Below, in pieces: positions 11,257-23,539 of a DNA stretch of 64,000 nucleotides. The stretch is from Diplonema papillatum (Eukaryota > Euglenozoa > Diplonemea > Diplonemida > Diplonemidae), in contig JAPJBO010000005.1 in the NCBI GenBank assembly GCA_030068145.1, positions 310,001 through 374,000 of the forward strand, read 5' to 3'. The position numbers and the translations under genes were made by a program. The notes beneath the pieces are model-generated. The model saw only the letters and a program-made list of their open reading frames with translations, made no database searches and had not been told where the DNA came from. Each line of letters starts with the position of its first letter. Position 1 is the first letter of the stretch.

Positions 11257-12594
11257 GTAAAGGTTGCCGTATGTTTTTAGACAGGGCGTGTGCATGCGAA
11301 CGAAGGTGCGTAAACCTCGATGTCACTCATCAGGACACCACGCGCAGTTGGAGGGCATCGTGGCCACCCGCTGTGTTCACGTGTTTAGTTAGTATTACCA
11401 ATATAGTACCGGTAGTTTCGTTTAGTTTTTGTTGGAACGTGCTCAAGCCTTGGGTAGCTACGTACGGGCTTGCTTGTTGTCCTGCTTGTTTACTCCCGTT
11501 GGACTAGGAGTTAGTCTCTGACACATTACCCAGATGGGCGCCCATTTCCATTGAACGCCTGTGGCAGCCCCATCATCAAATCAATACCGCATCAGATCAG
11601 CAGCCTGCTGAGCAAACCCAAGTATTGAGCCCTCCATTCAAAAAGAGCGCCCCTCAAGGCAACCGACTGAACGAGTTTTGCGCCGGAAACACATGCCACC
11701 CAATCAAGATCATCAACACAAAACAGGGCTCGGGAACTCATCGCGAACCACCAGCGACGCCTGGCAAAGCGGGGGCCAGTGGTACCCCCGGCCTTCGACA
11801 GCCCCGTGCTGGCACTCGCCCGGAAGAATAGCAGCAGCAAGACCCTCGGACGCCAAGTGTCCGGCACGCCGTCGACGCCCGGGTTGTCCCGCAGCGGTAC
11901 TAATTCGCGGCACAGGACGAAGCATCCGCCGAAGAAGGACATGCTCGTGCTCCGCGCTATGTATTGAGCGGCATTTGTGCGTTGGCTGGCAGACCCCTCC
12001 AGCACCTGAGGCGCCAGGACATGCTCGTGCTCCGCACACTATGTACTGAGCTGCGTTTGTTCGTTGGCAGGTATCACACTAGTGTGCTGGCAGACCCCTC
12101 GATCACCCGCGGGGCTACTTTGCGGTGGGGGGGGAACTGCGATACACGATCGTGCACCGCGCTATGCATTATCGCGCGACGATTATCGTGCGTTGAAGGA
12201 GACCGGAGACTCACCGGGGAGGTGCTCCCTGCACTCTGTCTCTCTCTCAGAGAAGTAGCGTTGGCAAGAACGGCAAAGATGTCTCAGGGTTGGGGGTTTC
12301 GTAGTAACAAATTACAAGTTACAATGCATTGTAAACACGAAAGAGAACGCTGACAGCGTGTTTGGGAGAAGATTAGCCTAACGATCACTAGCAGGCTAAT
12401 CCTCCCGCTGGTTCGGGCTAGTTTAGGAGTGCTACCGGAATGTTACAGTCATGGAAGACCAGTCATGGAAGACCCACCTCTACCCCAGTTCTCCTGGGGT
12501 TGGCTCGGGGTGGTGCTCATGTAGCCGTGCGCCTTGCTCCGATTCCTTTAGTAATCTGAGAGTGAATGCGGTGCCTTCGAGCAGCATGTTTGTT

Positions 12595-12690
12595 GTGCCC
12601 TTGCCAGTTGCAGAGGAGGAACTGCGCCGCAACCCAAACGGAATACAGGAAAACTTGGCTTTGGTGCCAGGTGTAGGAGTTCAACAAGAA
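12595..12690 (+). repeat. MITE-like repeat family A, diverged internal fragment
   Basis: The segment GCCAGTTGCAGAGGAGGAA through AGGAGTTCAACAAG follows the internal part of the family, but it is diverged and lacks both ends. Confidence 0.5.
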
Positions 12691-14035
12691 ATACCGAGTT
12701 GGCTTTGTCGAAATGAACACCGGGTGCCTCCTAGTATCTTTGTGTTGCATAAAAGCACACTGCTCTTGCATAAAAAATAGTAGACAGACACTCGATGTCG
12801 CTGAGGAAGAAACGTGCTGCCAACCAAGGGGGAACACGCTGGAAAACATGAGGAACAGCCCCAGGGGTGAGGATGAAAACAGAAAGGGCAATATCCAGCG
12901 TGAATCCAGCGTGATCACTGTTGTTGCGGGTCCACTGGATTTCACACGGGGGGTGTCACACTCGATTCACACTGAATCTGCGGGTGTCGTCTTCTTGTTG
13001 CGTTCAGTGGAGTTATTTGCAAGCAAATGAGTCCACACTGAGCCAGCTTTTGGCTACGTGACTCCAGAAGGGTCACTTTCTGCGGGTGTCACACCTGGCA
13101 CTACCTTGTCCCTGATTTGTAGTTCTGCGTGTTGTGCAATACGCGCCCATATTTGCGTGTTCCCACCCGTGGAGTTCTGCTTGAAAGGCCTGTTTCCGCA
13201 GTCTATTTACTTCCTGCTCTCCAAAACCTTCGGCTTTAGAGTGCACACGAACACAAAGAAAAGCAAAGAGAGTCTCAGTCCCGCGTGTTTTCACGTACGG
13301 AGTCTTGCACTCCCCTTTTCTTCTCTGTTGTTCAACATGCACGAGGCAGTATTCCGCCTGATGATAATGTGCCCGTGGCTTGAAGGACCAAACCCGGTGC
13401 GATGTGCACATACCAGTCCAAACACGTTCTTGCCTCTCTCCCGCTCCTTTCCAAGTTTAATCTGGTTCTCTCACTGAAGTCTCTCCCGCAGAATGCCGCA
13501 ATTCGCTCAATCGATCACTACTCCTACCTCCAGAACGCACTTCTTTCCTCGCGCACATTGAAAACAGTCAAGGAAAAATGCAAAAAGAGAATCCATTCTC
13601 TCTGAAAGGAAATGAACGAAAAAGTAAGAAATTCAATCATCGCAATCGCCTGCTGGGCGAGCAAACAATTCGGCAGTGCGCACGCTGGTACTAGATTACT
13701 GGCCAAAACAGAAGAACCCCCTTCTTTTCTAAAAAAAGGCAAGTTGCTGACTTCAGCTCTTGCTTTAACGGTACCAACCACCCCTGGGTGGCGCAAGCCA
13801 TCGTCGGGAGAGAAAAAGAACGACGATACGACGGTGGTACCCAAAGCAGGACCACCCAGAAGTCCCGCAGCAGTTCCACAACTCTGATGATGCTACTTTT
13901 TAACCCTGCGGTCCTACCCGAAAACCCCGCATCCTCTTAGGCGCGGAAAGACTGCGAGCCCGTCAAATCCCGTTCGGGCAATCCAGCCCACACCGTACAG
14001 AGAATCTTGGCTTTGGAAATACGGGCTTCTTTTTT

Positions 14036-14252
14036 TGTATGAGTACCTGCTTTGTAGGAAATGCTTGAGGAGACTGCCAGTTGCGATAGATCAAAGGAGG
14101 TAAATGTGCTGTAGCCCACACGAAACACACGTGAATCTGGGTTTACTGGCGGGCGTAAGCGTTCAACAAAAAAGACCCACTTTGTAGTTGTGTTGTTTTG
14201 TCCCCCTCTAGCCTCCTTCGCCATGAGCACAAGGCAGTCCCTCGAGTATTTT
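14036..14252 (+). repeat. MITE-like repeat family A, full copy
   Basis: Both inverted ends are present (GAAATGCTTGAGGAGACTGC and CAGTCCCTCGAGTATTT), about 215 bases in all. There is no open frame of note inside. Confidence 0.8.
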
Positions 14253-14461
14253 GGGGTGAGGCCGGCCAATTCGCCTTACCACGAGCACTGGCGAAACAAT
14301 TCTTTCCGAAATAAAGAAAAATGACAATGCCGAAGGTCAAGGTCTCCCGGAGACTTTTAGTTCCCGGAGTCTCAACGAAACCTTTGTGCTCTTAATACAG
14401 TCAAAAAGATAGTTGCCCGTCGGGAGCTTAGAGGGATATGTCTGCACCCCATGACTACCTG

Positions 14462-14525
14462 GCTCCCAGCCTCAAAGGTCGACCGGAGACTCTAAATGCC
14501 GGACCTCTAGGCCTCAAAATACGCG
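14462..14525 (+). repeat. Intron-3'-end repeat (family B)
   Basis: The core GACCGGAGACTCTAAATGCC and its diverged tail end immediately before an AG at 14527-14528 that opens a coding-looking exon. Confidence 0.5.
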
Positions 14526-14528
14526 AAG

Positions 14529-14621
14529 CAACGGTATCAAGAATTTCGAAGCGGAAGTGAAAGATGTTCTGGATGAACACTTGAACCGAATGGTGGGCTC
14601 GGCGTGCTGGCTGTTGGTCAA
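14529..14621 (+). CDS. Possible internal exon, unknown protein
   Basis: After the AG at 14527-14528 a frame encodes GIKNFEAEVKDVLDEH followed by LNRMVGSACWLLV, and it meets a good donor (GTAAGAAG) at 14622. The amphipathic helical character and clean splice signals favour a real exon. It directly follows a family B repeat, as in the EF-hand and eIF5 introns. No partner exons were identified and no family is recognised. Confidence 0.3.
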
Positions 14622-14956
14622 GTAAGAAGCATACATGGCATGTATTTTTTCGGGCGCGCTTTCCTGTCGAAGTTGAACTTGGATTCTCGGAGCCTACGGT
14701 GTACCGGATTCGCTCCGGAGTGCTATCATTAGTACATACCGTGGGGCGACAACACAGGTTCGCACGCCACATGGTCTAGCTGAGGCCATCGAGCTTTGCT
14801 CGGGCGTCCTCCAACGGGACACGGAAAGGGCACAGGTACAGAGCATCGCCGGTTTCTTGTTAGCACAGCAAGTGTCGCTAAGTCTGACGGCAGCAGCCAG
14901 TCCGATTAAGCCCGAAGAAAGAAGAAGACGAGAGGAAGAAAAAGAAAAAGAAAAAA

Positions 14957-15235
14957 GAAAAAGGCCGCTCCTGGTCCAGGAACGTGACGGTCAACCACAG
15001 CTTGCAAAGCATGAGTCGGAGGCAGCACAGTGCCGCACCCCCGTCCGCTCTGCCCTGCGGCTGACCGTCTCGACGAGCTTGTGTTCAGCGCGAACGCCAA
15101 GCCCCAAGGTGCGCCAAGCCTTGATGCTTTAGTTTGGGAGATCGGTAGCCACTTGACTCGTAGGCCCGTGGCTCTGCAGTATCGCCGAACACGTGAAGCT
15201 TGGCTCCCGTGTAGCAGGCTTTCCCTGGTACCTAA
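14957..15235 (+). repeat. Dispersed repeat F, copy 1 (inverted relative to 39602-39870)
   Basis: About 270 bases match the reverse complement of 39602-39870 with few differences. Shared landmarks are CAGGAACGTGACGGTCAACC, the CTCGACGAGCTTGTGTTCAG segment and GGCTCCCGTGTAGCAGGC. Confidence 0.85.
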
Positions 15236-15549
15236 GATTAAGCCCGACATAAAGTTCCGGAGAAAGAGAGAAGGCAGCAAAAACACGTCGCAATCACTCG
15301 TTAGCAGCAACAAACTTTTCCCCAGGCGCACAACTGAACAGTTTGCGCTCATGCTCCTCGCCTATACATCTTTTCAAGGGCGCGCCCAGAGTTGCCCGTT
15401 GAAGCTGACGGGGGCTACCTTGCAAAGGAGTTTCCTGAAAACTCCTTTGCGGAGAGTCGAAGCAACCTCAATGAAGGCTCCTTGCACCTTGCTGGCATAC
15501 TATGGGAGGGCAACGAGAGGGAATTTCAGAATCAGATCCAACTAACAAC

Positions 15550-15680
15550 ATAAACCTTGCTTGCTCTAAGAGAACCCATTTAGCAACATAAACCTTGCTT
15601 GCTCTAAGAGATCCCATTTAACAAAGGTCACCCGGAGCTCCTACAATCCCCGGAATCTCAAGCGAACTTCAACTCTAAAC
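15550..15680 (+). repeat. Intron-3'-end repeat (family B), extended copy
   Basis: It includes the upstream part TTGCTCTAAGAGAACCCATT, repeated twice in tandem here, then GGTCACCCGGAG, CTCAAGCGAACTTCAACTCT and AAA. A TTTCAG acceptor-like site follows at about 15691, but no exon I can support. Confidence 0.65.
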
Positions 15681-15902
15681 CTTCAACATTTCAGTCTATA
15701 AAAGTCGAGACAACAAGCGAACATGGGTGCTCACCAACTGCGGGTACCGCTTATTCAGGGAGGCACTCTGCGGTACACGGACAAGGCGGGGTCTCTTCGC
15801 CGACATTAACGGGATGTCAGCGGGGAGGAGTCCAGCGAGCATGCTCGGTACACGACGCACAGTGCCAGGGTAGGTGGTTGCTGCACGCTGCTGAAGGCGG
15901 GG

Positions 15903-16223
15903 ATGGGGGTGATGCAGGTTTGCGAGCTGGGGAACTGGACGTCGGAAGACATGGTGAGGTTGTACGGAAAGAAGCTCACGCACGATCCGTATTGCGTGGA
16001 GGCGGTCCGGTCTTACAACCCGGTGAGCCTACCTCACTGCTACGCCGCGCCCTCGTAGGTCGGTCCTCCTCGGGATTTCGTGATGAACCTCCCTGCGCCC
16101 CACCTTCCCTCTCTCCCCACTCCCCCGCAGTGGATCAATCCCCAACTGAGGCAGCTGCCGGGCAGCCAACTTCGCCGGTCAGCTCGTTCCCAAGGTACCA
16201 GCAAGCCAGCTAAGGAGAGCTAA
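15903..16223 (+). CDS. Possible small two-exon gene, unknown protein
   Basis: A frame from ATG 15903 encodes MGVMQVCELGNWTSEDMVRL and ends at AACCCG before a donor GTGAGCC (16023). A 108-base intron with a strong polypyrimidine tract and CCCCGCAG (ending 16130) leads in phase 0 to WINPQLRQLPGSQLRR and a TAA at 16221. The product would be about 70 residues. The clean short intron and the in-phase joining favour a real gene. The 5' end may lie further upstream, because the frame is open before the chosen ATG. No family is recognised. Confidence 0.4.
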
Positions 16224-16634
16224 CCGTGAATCATTCTTTGATTGGTGTGACATGAGTCAAACGGATGTTAAATTGGCGGATGGAGAAGGAACACCGGCTC
16301 CGAGTGACTCTCTCCAAGGAGGCAATGTAATTGGGGTTTTTTAAATTTTAAAATGTTGGAACAAACACTGCAGTAATTCTTGATGAAGTTGAGCAAAAAA
16401 AAAAAAAATTGGGGGGGCTATCGGCCCCGCGGCAGCGTTTAAAAACGACACAAGTACTACTGAAGCTAGCGTTTCTACTGGATGTGCCCCTCCCACAGGA
16501 TTCGGGGAAGACAGACAGTGTGTTGATGAGAATTTCCACTGTTCGCAGGCTCGCCAAATACCGTTCCCAACCTCTGCATCCCCGTGGCCAATATACCTCT
16601 GCTTCTTGTGTTGGCCGAATCAGTGCGAATTATT

Positions 16635-16780
16635 GAAAGTATGCCAATACTGCAGGGAATAGTTGACTAGACCTCTTGAGTTTGTGCTGACCACGAATTG
16701 GGGAGTCGGGAGAACCTACAAAGCCAAAAGCAGGACCGATCCCGTTCGTGAGAAAAAGCGAAGAATATAAACACCTTCTT
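16635..16780 (+). repeat. Dispersed repeat G, copy 1 (inverted relative to 39120-39275)
   Basis: It matches the reverse complement of 39120-39275 at roughly 85 percent by eye. Shared segments include AAAGTATGCCAATACTGCAG and GGGGAGTCGGGAGAAC. Confidence 0.8.
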
Positions 16781-17004
16781 TTTTTACATCTATCTTTGTC
16801 AAGAACTGCAACTCAACTATTCCCTTCGATTTCCGCAGACTGCCAGTGCATACCTGTTCCGAGGACTCGCCGAGGAACACTGAAAACGTCACCATGTCAC
16901 TGACAAAAGGCGCCGGGTCGGGTCGTCTCCACAATATCGGTTCCTGCTCGCCTGGGGAACCCTGCCGAAACCGTCTCGATAAAAGAGATTGGCCAGAAGA
17001 TAAG

Positions 17005-17160
17005 AAACAGGTCAAAGGGTGTGGGCCTCCACTGTCAGGTTGGCCAGGCTAGATTCGGGGCGGCTCCCTAGAAGAGACATGGACGCGGGTAGTCACACCT
17101 TAGTAGTCCCAGGGCCTCTCCGCACCCACCTGTATACGTCTCGTTGTCATTTCTCACGCG
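17005..17160 (-). repeat. Dispersed repeat E, inverted copy
   Basis: The reverse complement corresponds to the tandem units at 23540-23670 and 23690-23870: CTAAGGTGTGACTACCCGCG, the GAATCTAGCC block and the CTCTCGGGAGGTCAGCGCG block. Confidence 0.65.
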
Positions 17161-19351
17161 CTGACCTCCCGAGAGAGAGAAATACCCTTCTCGACAAACG
17201 GAGACTCTAAAATCCCGGGTTCTCAAGCGAACTACAACTCTACAAGGGAGGGGGTTCACGCAAAGCAACGCACCAGAGAACGAATCAGCCGTACCGTACT
17301 GGAGTGCAGTACTAACCTGACTACACCTAAAATGCAGCAACACGAGCATGCTAAAGCCGAAAACGAAAACGGAAACACGTTCCGCGAGAAACCTTGTGTG
17401 CCCAGAGAGCCCAAACCGTGACCGGAGGAGTGCGTCCGACTCCGGCAGTCTTCATTGATCCGAGGCCTCAGATGAAACTCAAATGAGAACCACTAATAAT
17501 TTTGGTCTCGGAGTATTCGATAAAACACGCGTACAAGGTACCTGGTGCACAATTGGTCTCGTGGTCTGGCACTTCCTATTCTTCTGAAGAAGACCTGGAT
17601 CCGAGCATCAAACAAGTCTTAAAGACTGCGTTGTCCTGCGTAAACATGAAACTAAGCTTCCCCTCACTGCCTTTCCTATGTCGTCCTCTCCCCAATCCCC
17701 ACCCTGTGAAAATAGGTTGGCGCCGGGGCGGGAACATGCTTGTCCCCGCACTGGTCACCTGATTAGCTTCAGCTCGATGAATTAAAAGTTCGATTTTCTC
17801 TTTGCATTCGCCCGCAAAGCAAGCACACACACAAGCGTACCCGCGTTATGCTTGAACAATTCCAACAAGGCAGCGAGAACTCACAAAAAAGAAAAGGAAG
17901 AAAAAGAAAGCCAAGAAGAACACTCCGCAAGAAAAGAATTGAACGGTTGTACTGCGACGAAAGAAAACTTTCACTCTAAAAACTCGGAATCTCAAGCGAA
18001 CAATAACTCTAAAAAGAATAGCAAACCTGCTCTGTACGCCGTCTCCCACAAAGGGGGAACGACGAATAAGGCAGAGACTCTTGCGCGCAGATGCTATAGT
18101 GCCCGAACTGGGTGAGCGAAATACTTAACTGGAGGTTTAATGTCAGCTAGTTTCGTGCAAGTGTCGGCAGCAGCGAAATCTACCAAACAGTATCCTTCGA
18201 TTTTCCACGATTCGCCACATTCGCCCGTGCCCACACGCCGGCTCTTCCCATCGAGCTAGCAATCCAGCTAAGGAGCACAACCGAGGATCCCGTAGCGCCA
18301 GCAGTCCGGCCAAGGAACGTAGCCGAGGTCCTTTGTAGAACAGCGCATTAAATATGAGTTTAATTCACACGGATCGGCGCCTACCGCTCCGAAGGCAACC
18401 GTACCGAAGGAGAATTAAACCTCTAGAAAATAGGAAATGAGAGTGTGCTCCACAAAGTAGACGCATAATCAGCAAGCAGACTACAACGACTCGCACCTGT
18501 TGCCCCAGATCAGACCAATTTACACGCGCACCCTTTTTACAATACCGCACCAGAACCCATTCGACGAATGTCACGCGGACTGCAGAATACCGGATTTCCA
18601 AGCGAACTCTCACTCTGAAAGCATAAGAATCAGCCGATCAGTCACTCAGACCACCTCTTCATGCGAGCCCTTTTGCACTCATTTGCATCATGCGGTCGTT
18701 TTGCGCCCTTTCCCTTCCTTGCGGGTGTGCATGGCCCCCTTCGCACGTGGCGTGGGGCACTTCTTCTGTTGTTGGAGGGTCAGCCTCCTCGCTGGCGCCC
18801 GCCACAGAGCCCGCAAAAGACTGCGGCTTGCGGTGAGTGTTAGAGCGGCCGTCGGTGCGCTGTACACATTTCGCCAGAGAAACACAGGCAAAGCGAGAGG
18901 ATGGGAAATTTGTGGCACTGCCCTGACGCCTACCGAGTCAACGATTTGCCTGGTGGTATGGTGTGCCGGCACATGGAATTGTCACCCATGCGGGCGCCGA
19001 AACCTTGAGTTAGTCGTTTCCCGGGGGAAATTATGTCGTTCTCTGTAACAACGAACGTCGGTAGCCCTCTCTTCTCTCTCTTCTTCGAAGCATCAAACGT
19101 GCATAAAAGGCAGTGTTCTGCCTGCGCATTAGAAATAAGAGCTACTTCCTGGTAACGACGACAAGCGCGATCGTTGCCATAAAACGCGAACACTTACTCC
19201 AAAAGGAAAGAACTTCCGCCAAGGTGGGACCGAAACTGCCCCGTTACAATAACACGAGAGCTGGTCGACGGATGGCGGGCAATATGTCCCATCCATCACC
19301 TCTGGCGCCGTCCGGAAGTATATAGCGCAAAAGTCGTCAGGTGACCCGCGC

Positions 19352-19500
19352 ATGGCGTGTCCCATCACTGTTGTCGTCAGCCGGTTTAATGGGTTTGCGG
19401 ACTACCTAACCAAAAGGTACCGCGTGCTTGCTAGCGTGGTGGAATCGGCGGAGGATGTACGGTCGAGTGCAATCTCTGTTGTAGGCGTGCCTGCGCAAAG
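19352..19500 (+). CDS. Possible first exon, unknown protein
   Basis: A frame from ATG 19352 encodes MACPITVVVSRFNGFADYLT followed by about 30 further residues. It ends at a donor-like GTAAAA at 19501, and a 50-base intron-like segment ends in TTGCAG at 19550. The composition (hydrophobic strand, amphipathic helix) looks coding. The in-phase continuation hits a stop at once (AGG GAT CAC TGA), so either the product is about 52 residues long or the splice site differs. No family is recognised. Confidence 0.28.
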
Positions 19501-20862
19501 GTAAAACCCATTGCTCTCGTCAACACTGATCCAAGCCATACGATATTGCAGGGATCACTGAGAACCGTAGCATCAAATCAATGGCCTTCAAAACCGAGTA
19601 CTTTAAGAGCGATCGATCAATCGTCGGATTGAATTGCTCAATGGCTTGTTCTGCAAGGTAACAGAACGAATGCGAAGTTCAAACAAGACCCCTGAACTCC
19701 CTTTTTTTTGTATCTGGCAACCGGAGGCAATAAGCCCCCGCTTTTTCCATTTTCCCATTCTTCTAATAAACTTAGTAGTACTCAACAGTCAACAGATAGA
19801 CTGCACAAGTCGCTTCCAACTCTCTCGTTGCACGCGTCGTGTATGGTTGGTAGTGTTGTACTGAAGGAAACATTTCCGGAACACCGGTGTTGCACATGAG
19901 AAACATACACAAAACCTTACCTTGTGTTTTTGCTGATCTATGCTATTCGTCCGCTTTCTTGTTTATCGGTGCAAGACCGGAAGGCTTCCCTTCGTTCTTG
20001 AATCCACACCTCGCTTTCGTAGTAAATACTGGCCTGCCAGTTGCAGAACCGCAAAGGAGGAAAATGCGCTGTAACCCAAACCGAAGACACAGACAACTCT
20101 TGGTTTAGTGCCTGGGAACAAAAAAGACCCATTTGTAGTTGTTTCGCCCTCCAGCCTCGGTCATGATAGGCACCTCTCCGAGACATCTTGCTGATATCTC
20201 AAAGTCGGTTTACGGGCTTGAAAGCCCGTAAAAAATGAAATTGAGGTTCGGCTCCTAGGAAATCCTCCTGCGGTGTGTTTGTGAATATGTAAGTCTGCAC
20301 ATGATGAGCGGGGTCAGCACCGTGCTGAAGAATGAATTCTCCGTATGCCTGCGTTCCACGTGGTGAAAACAAAAAGATTTCTGGTTTTGGACAATCTACG
20401 GCTCGTATAGTGATTCAAATGTCCCACAGCACAGTACCCAGTGATTATGGTCCTGGGGTTCCTTGGCACCTTCTTTGGAGAAACCCACACGCGTTCCAAG
20501 GCCCATTTACAGAAACCCACATACCTAATGAGTCCGGATTTGGCGAGGTCAAAAACTTGGCTCTTTGGAAAAGAAAAAAAGAATAGGCGTGCTCGTTTCC
20601 GTCTGTCGTTTCCACGCCGGTGTTCAAAACCGGTTTAGAAATAGGAAGAAATGTGAACGGGAGTTTGCCTAGCTTTTCTTGATATTCGGGTGTTCCAAGG
20701 TGAGCTCACAAGGGTGCCTCCCAATCCCCGGAGACTTCAAACCCCAGGAGTTTTAATCGAACTTTCACTCGAAGAAAAAAAGAGGTCAATACAAATGCGC
20801 GTAGCCTTTTTCGCCCACCTGCCCCCACACACGCCCAGGCCGGTAGGGGAATGATCCGTTTA
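19501..20862. other. No recognisable gene
   Basis: Only short frames are present. The stretch includes a partial MITE-like family A copy (20030-20175) and a diverged family B copy (20715-20775, CCCCGGAGACTTCAAACCCC ... ACTTTCACTC). Confidence 0.4.
20030..20175 (+). repeat. MITE-like repeat family A, partial copy
   Basis: It runs from CTGCCAGTTGCAGAACCGC to the CCTCCAGCCTCGG segment. Both terminal parts are missing. Confidence 0.6.
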
Positions 20863-23027
20863 TGGGGTGGCCGGCTACATTGGAGACACACCAAATTTCA
20901 CAAAAAATCCCATGTCTTTCACATGATATCACCAGTCGCTCTTGGGAACGTTTGTGTAAGAAAGTGGAACCACGTGAGACACTGTGAAACACTGTGAAAA
21001 AGCGTGCAAATGACTCCCCACTAACGCAACAAGACGACGAAAAAGCGTGAAAAAGCGTGAAAGGGACCGAAATTCTGGGAAGTCTTGGGAAATCTTGGGA
21101 AGATTTTGGAAGTTTTTTGAATACTTTTCCAGTTTTCTGGGGGCTATTGACTCCCTACAAACGTGAACACCAGCCCGAAACTGAGGAAATGGGAAGAAGT
21201 GCGAAGGAGAACAAAATTTTGGAGAAACTGTGAAACAGTGGGAAACTGAGCGAAGGAACAGGGGTTCTTTTTTTATGGTAACAAGCTTGCTTGTCCGCAC
21301 CGCAGGCGTCACTTGGCATCGACGACCATCCGGCATCGCCTTGTCCGACCGCACGACACCCCCCGACATACCCCCCTGACATGCCGCCAGCAAACCTCAT
21401 TTGCTTCGTAGCGCAGCGCATATATTTGTTGACGTCGCCTAGCGTGATTCGTGGTAGAGTTGCTTGACACTTGTTATGCGCTTCCTCGGAATATTTATTT
21501 AGTGATCACCACCTTCAGAATTGCGGCACATCCCGTGCCACGTCGCTGACGGCTTTCTCGTAGTAGGCCCGTAGCTTCACCCGAAACGTAACAGGACACC
21601 ATCCAACATCTGAGCGAGATTTGACCAAGCCCCGTCTTCATTTCAGAAGGCTCCAGTCTTCATTTTGAAACGAAAAGAAGGTTGAAGTATCGTCACCTGA
21701 GGGGGTAATCTCAGGATAAGCCGTTAAGCAGCGGCTGCCGGCTTATCCCGTGACACCTTTTGTATGTATGTGCATGTTATAGAAAGAGTGGCGTTGACAC
21801 TCTTTGAGATGAAGAAGCTCCTCGTTCGGCCGTGGATGTGGTATAATTGGTCGTGGATGAGGTTGAAGACGTCGGTAAGGTCGCTGTGCTGGCGCTGAGG
21901 TTCTGGTGAGGTTCGTACCTCCAGGTGGTCACCTTCGTCTCGCGCTGGGCTATCAGCCGGGCTACCGAGCCCTTGACACCACTGCTCCGCGCAGCTTGCT
22001 CGAAAAACCCCCAGGGACGTAGTCGTAATGCGTCTCGCCGTAGTGAGCGGGCATAATTGCCGATTCGTCTTGTTGATCACTTCCGATCCACAACGTACGT
22101 AGGGCTGACGGTCCGGGTGAGGATGAAGAGAGCTATCGGCCGCTGGTAGACTACGTTAGCGACCTGGAATGACGTGAGGTCACCCCACCCTTCGGAAGTT
22201 CCGACCAAAGTCAAACCCCTCTTCCATTGGGTCCAGGTGCGGTGGGGGAGGATTTCGTTGGTGAAGAAATCAGGGTTGCGTTTGGCGAATTCAAGGACGT
22301 CCGCCCGAACAACGCGGTCCGAATGGAGAACACGCACACTGGTGGTGAACGTGCTAAACCGGAAGACCGAAAAGGGAAGCGGGAGTGACTAGTTCCCGAG
22401 CTCGAGGGGCACCGACCGTTTCCCCTTTTCGTTTTTTTCGGCCATTTATCGGTCAATCAAGTGCCTACACCTTGGCGGTCACATGTGTTAAAGGGGACGA
22501 TTTTGGAGCAAATCCATGCAGCACATCGTAGAAAACTGGCACACAACCCGGTATGAACGTCTGTGAAGGCTTGCGAAAAGAGCTGAACCAGTGTGAAACG
22601 ATGTGAAAAAACGTGAAAAAGCTTTTACTGATTCTGGTTCCGACCCTCCACGGGTCACACAACGATCGCGCCCTCCCGCCGGCTCTTCCCGGCTACTCGC
22701 GTCCTCCGCATCGCGGCGTGCCTATCGGCGCAAACGAGAAAGCGAAGATTCCGATTCCTTTTCGGATTATGAAATCGTCAGTAATTTCCAAGAACAGTTG
22801 CAACCGACTAGAGTTGCGCCGCGCCGAAAGCGCGGAAAAAGTGACCCTGCTGGAGTCACGTAGCGAAAAGCTGGCATAGTGTGGTACTCATTTGCTTGCA
22901 AATGACTCCCCACTAACACAACAAGACGACGAAAAAGCGTGTAAAAGCGTGAAAGAGAACGAAATCTTGGGAATTTCTGGGAAGTTTTGTGGAAAAGTGT
23001 GCTCATCCAATGTAGCCGGCCACCCCA
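20863..23027. mobile_element. DNA transposon with 22-bp TIRs and 5-bp target-site duplication
   Basis: The left end at 20863 reads TGGGGTGGCCGGCTACATTG and continues GA. The right end at 23006-23027 is its exact reverse complement over 22 bases. Both ends are flanked directly by GTTTA (20858-20862 and 23028-23032), a perfect target-site duplication. The 2165-bp interior has short GTGAAAAAGCGTG-type direct repeats near both ends and a decayed OTU-like frame on the minus strand. No transposase core was recognised, so this is a non-autonomous or decayed element. The superfamily is left open: the 5-bp duplication fits none of the common superfamilies I can name with confidence. Confidence 0.85.
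21962..22392 (-). pseudogene. OTU-family cysteine protease-like domain, frameshifted
   Basis: The minus-strand frame to 22077 reads SVFRFSTFTTSVRVLHSDRV, ADVLEFAKRNPDFF, TWTQWKRGL and GWGDLTSFQVANVV. This is the order of an OTU domain: the FRALS-like helix after the catalytic Cys, the conserved W, and the GxWGD motif before a hydrophobic helix. It then stops. One frame over, MPAHYGETHYDYVP supplies the family's catalytic His region (HYDSV-like) before a stop at 21962. A frameshift near 22080 therefore breaks the domain, and no Cys is visible in the D-x-x-C position. OTU proteins remove ubiquitin, and OTU modules are known in several transposon classes. This copy looks inactive. Confidence 0.6.
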
Positions 23028-23539
23028 GTTTACTAAAAAAAGCCTGTTTGCGACGTGGCGGCAGAAGGAAAATGATAGTTAGTGTGGTACGCATTGCATG
23101 CAAATGACTCCCCACTAGCGCAAGGCAACACCCGCGGGAAAACCTGCCAAAAGGAAATTGACCGCCTGACACCTGCTGTCGTTGCATAGAAGTAGCTAGG
23201 TTTATCCGATGTGAGATAGACCCAACGTCCGAAGAAAAAGAAACCGGTAATCACAAAAAAATTCCCAGCTGTTTATTTGCAGCAGAGGAAAAGGAGAGGC
23301 CCGCGTTGGTCAGTTTTGCTTTCCCCTTCCAACCTCGCTTGTGGCAAGTGGATATGAGGAGTCCGCTCAGAAACGTAAGGATTCCTACTTGACGCGCCGA
23401 AGGCGTGCAAGCAAGCTTGCCAGGTGTGTGTGTGTGTGTGGTCCGCCCTTACACTGTTGGTCCACTCCCCCGCACCCGATTCAGCTTTTTCCACTGGTGT
23501 CGTGCTTCATCTCCTTTCGCTCTCTCGTAAGGTCAGCGC

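Larger units (their letters stand above)
11257..14461. other. Repeat-rich stretch without a recognisable gene
   Basis: Contents: tandem diverged units of about 80-90 bases at 11933-12190, each carrying versions of GACATGCTCGTGCTCCGC and GGCAGACCCCTC; a block at 12195-12260 resembling the region left of the CT tract at 40290-40330; a family D foldback (12345-12412) with arms TTAGCCT and AGGCTAA; partial family A (12595-12690); family C (13369-13432); and full family A (14036-14252). Frames on both strands are open but show no family signature. Confidence 0.45.
16224..19351. other. Repeat-rich stretch without a recognisable gene
   Basis: Contents: repeat G (16635-16780); repeat E in inverted form (17005-17160); family B copies (17195-17243, 17955-18013, 18543-18620); and a weak frame at 17502-17762 with an acidic patch but no family signature. 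A segment near 19087-19130 (GCATCAAACGTGCATAAAAGG) resembles blocks at 3277 and 63776. Confidence 0.4.

Noticed and set aside
22603-22879. Two overlapping plus-strand frames of 86-88 residues at the right end of the DNA transposon
   Set aside because: Different frames of the same stretch. Partial similarity to 30640-30800 is at DNA level only, so it is better seen as a repeat.
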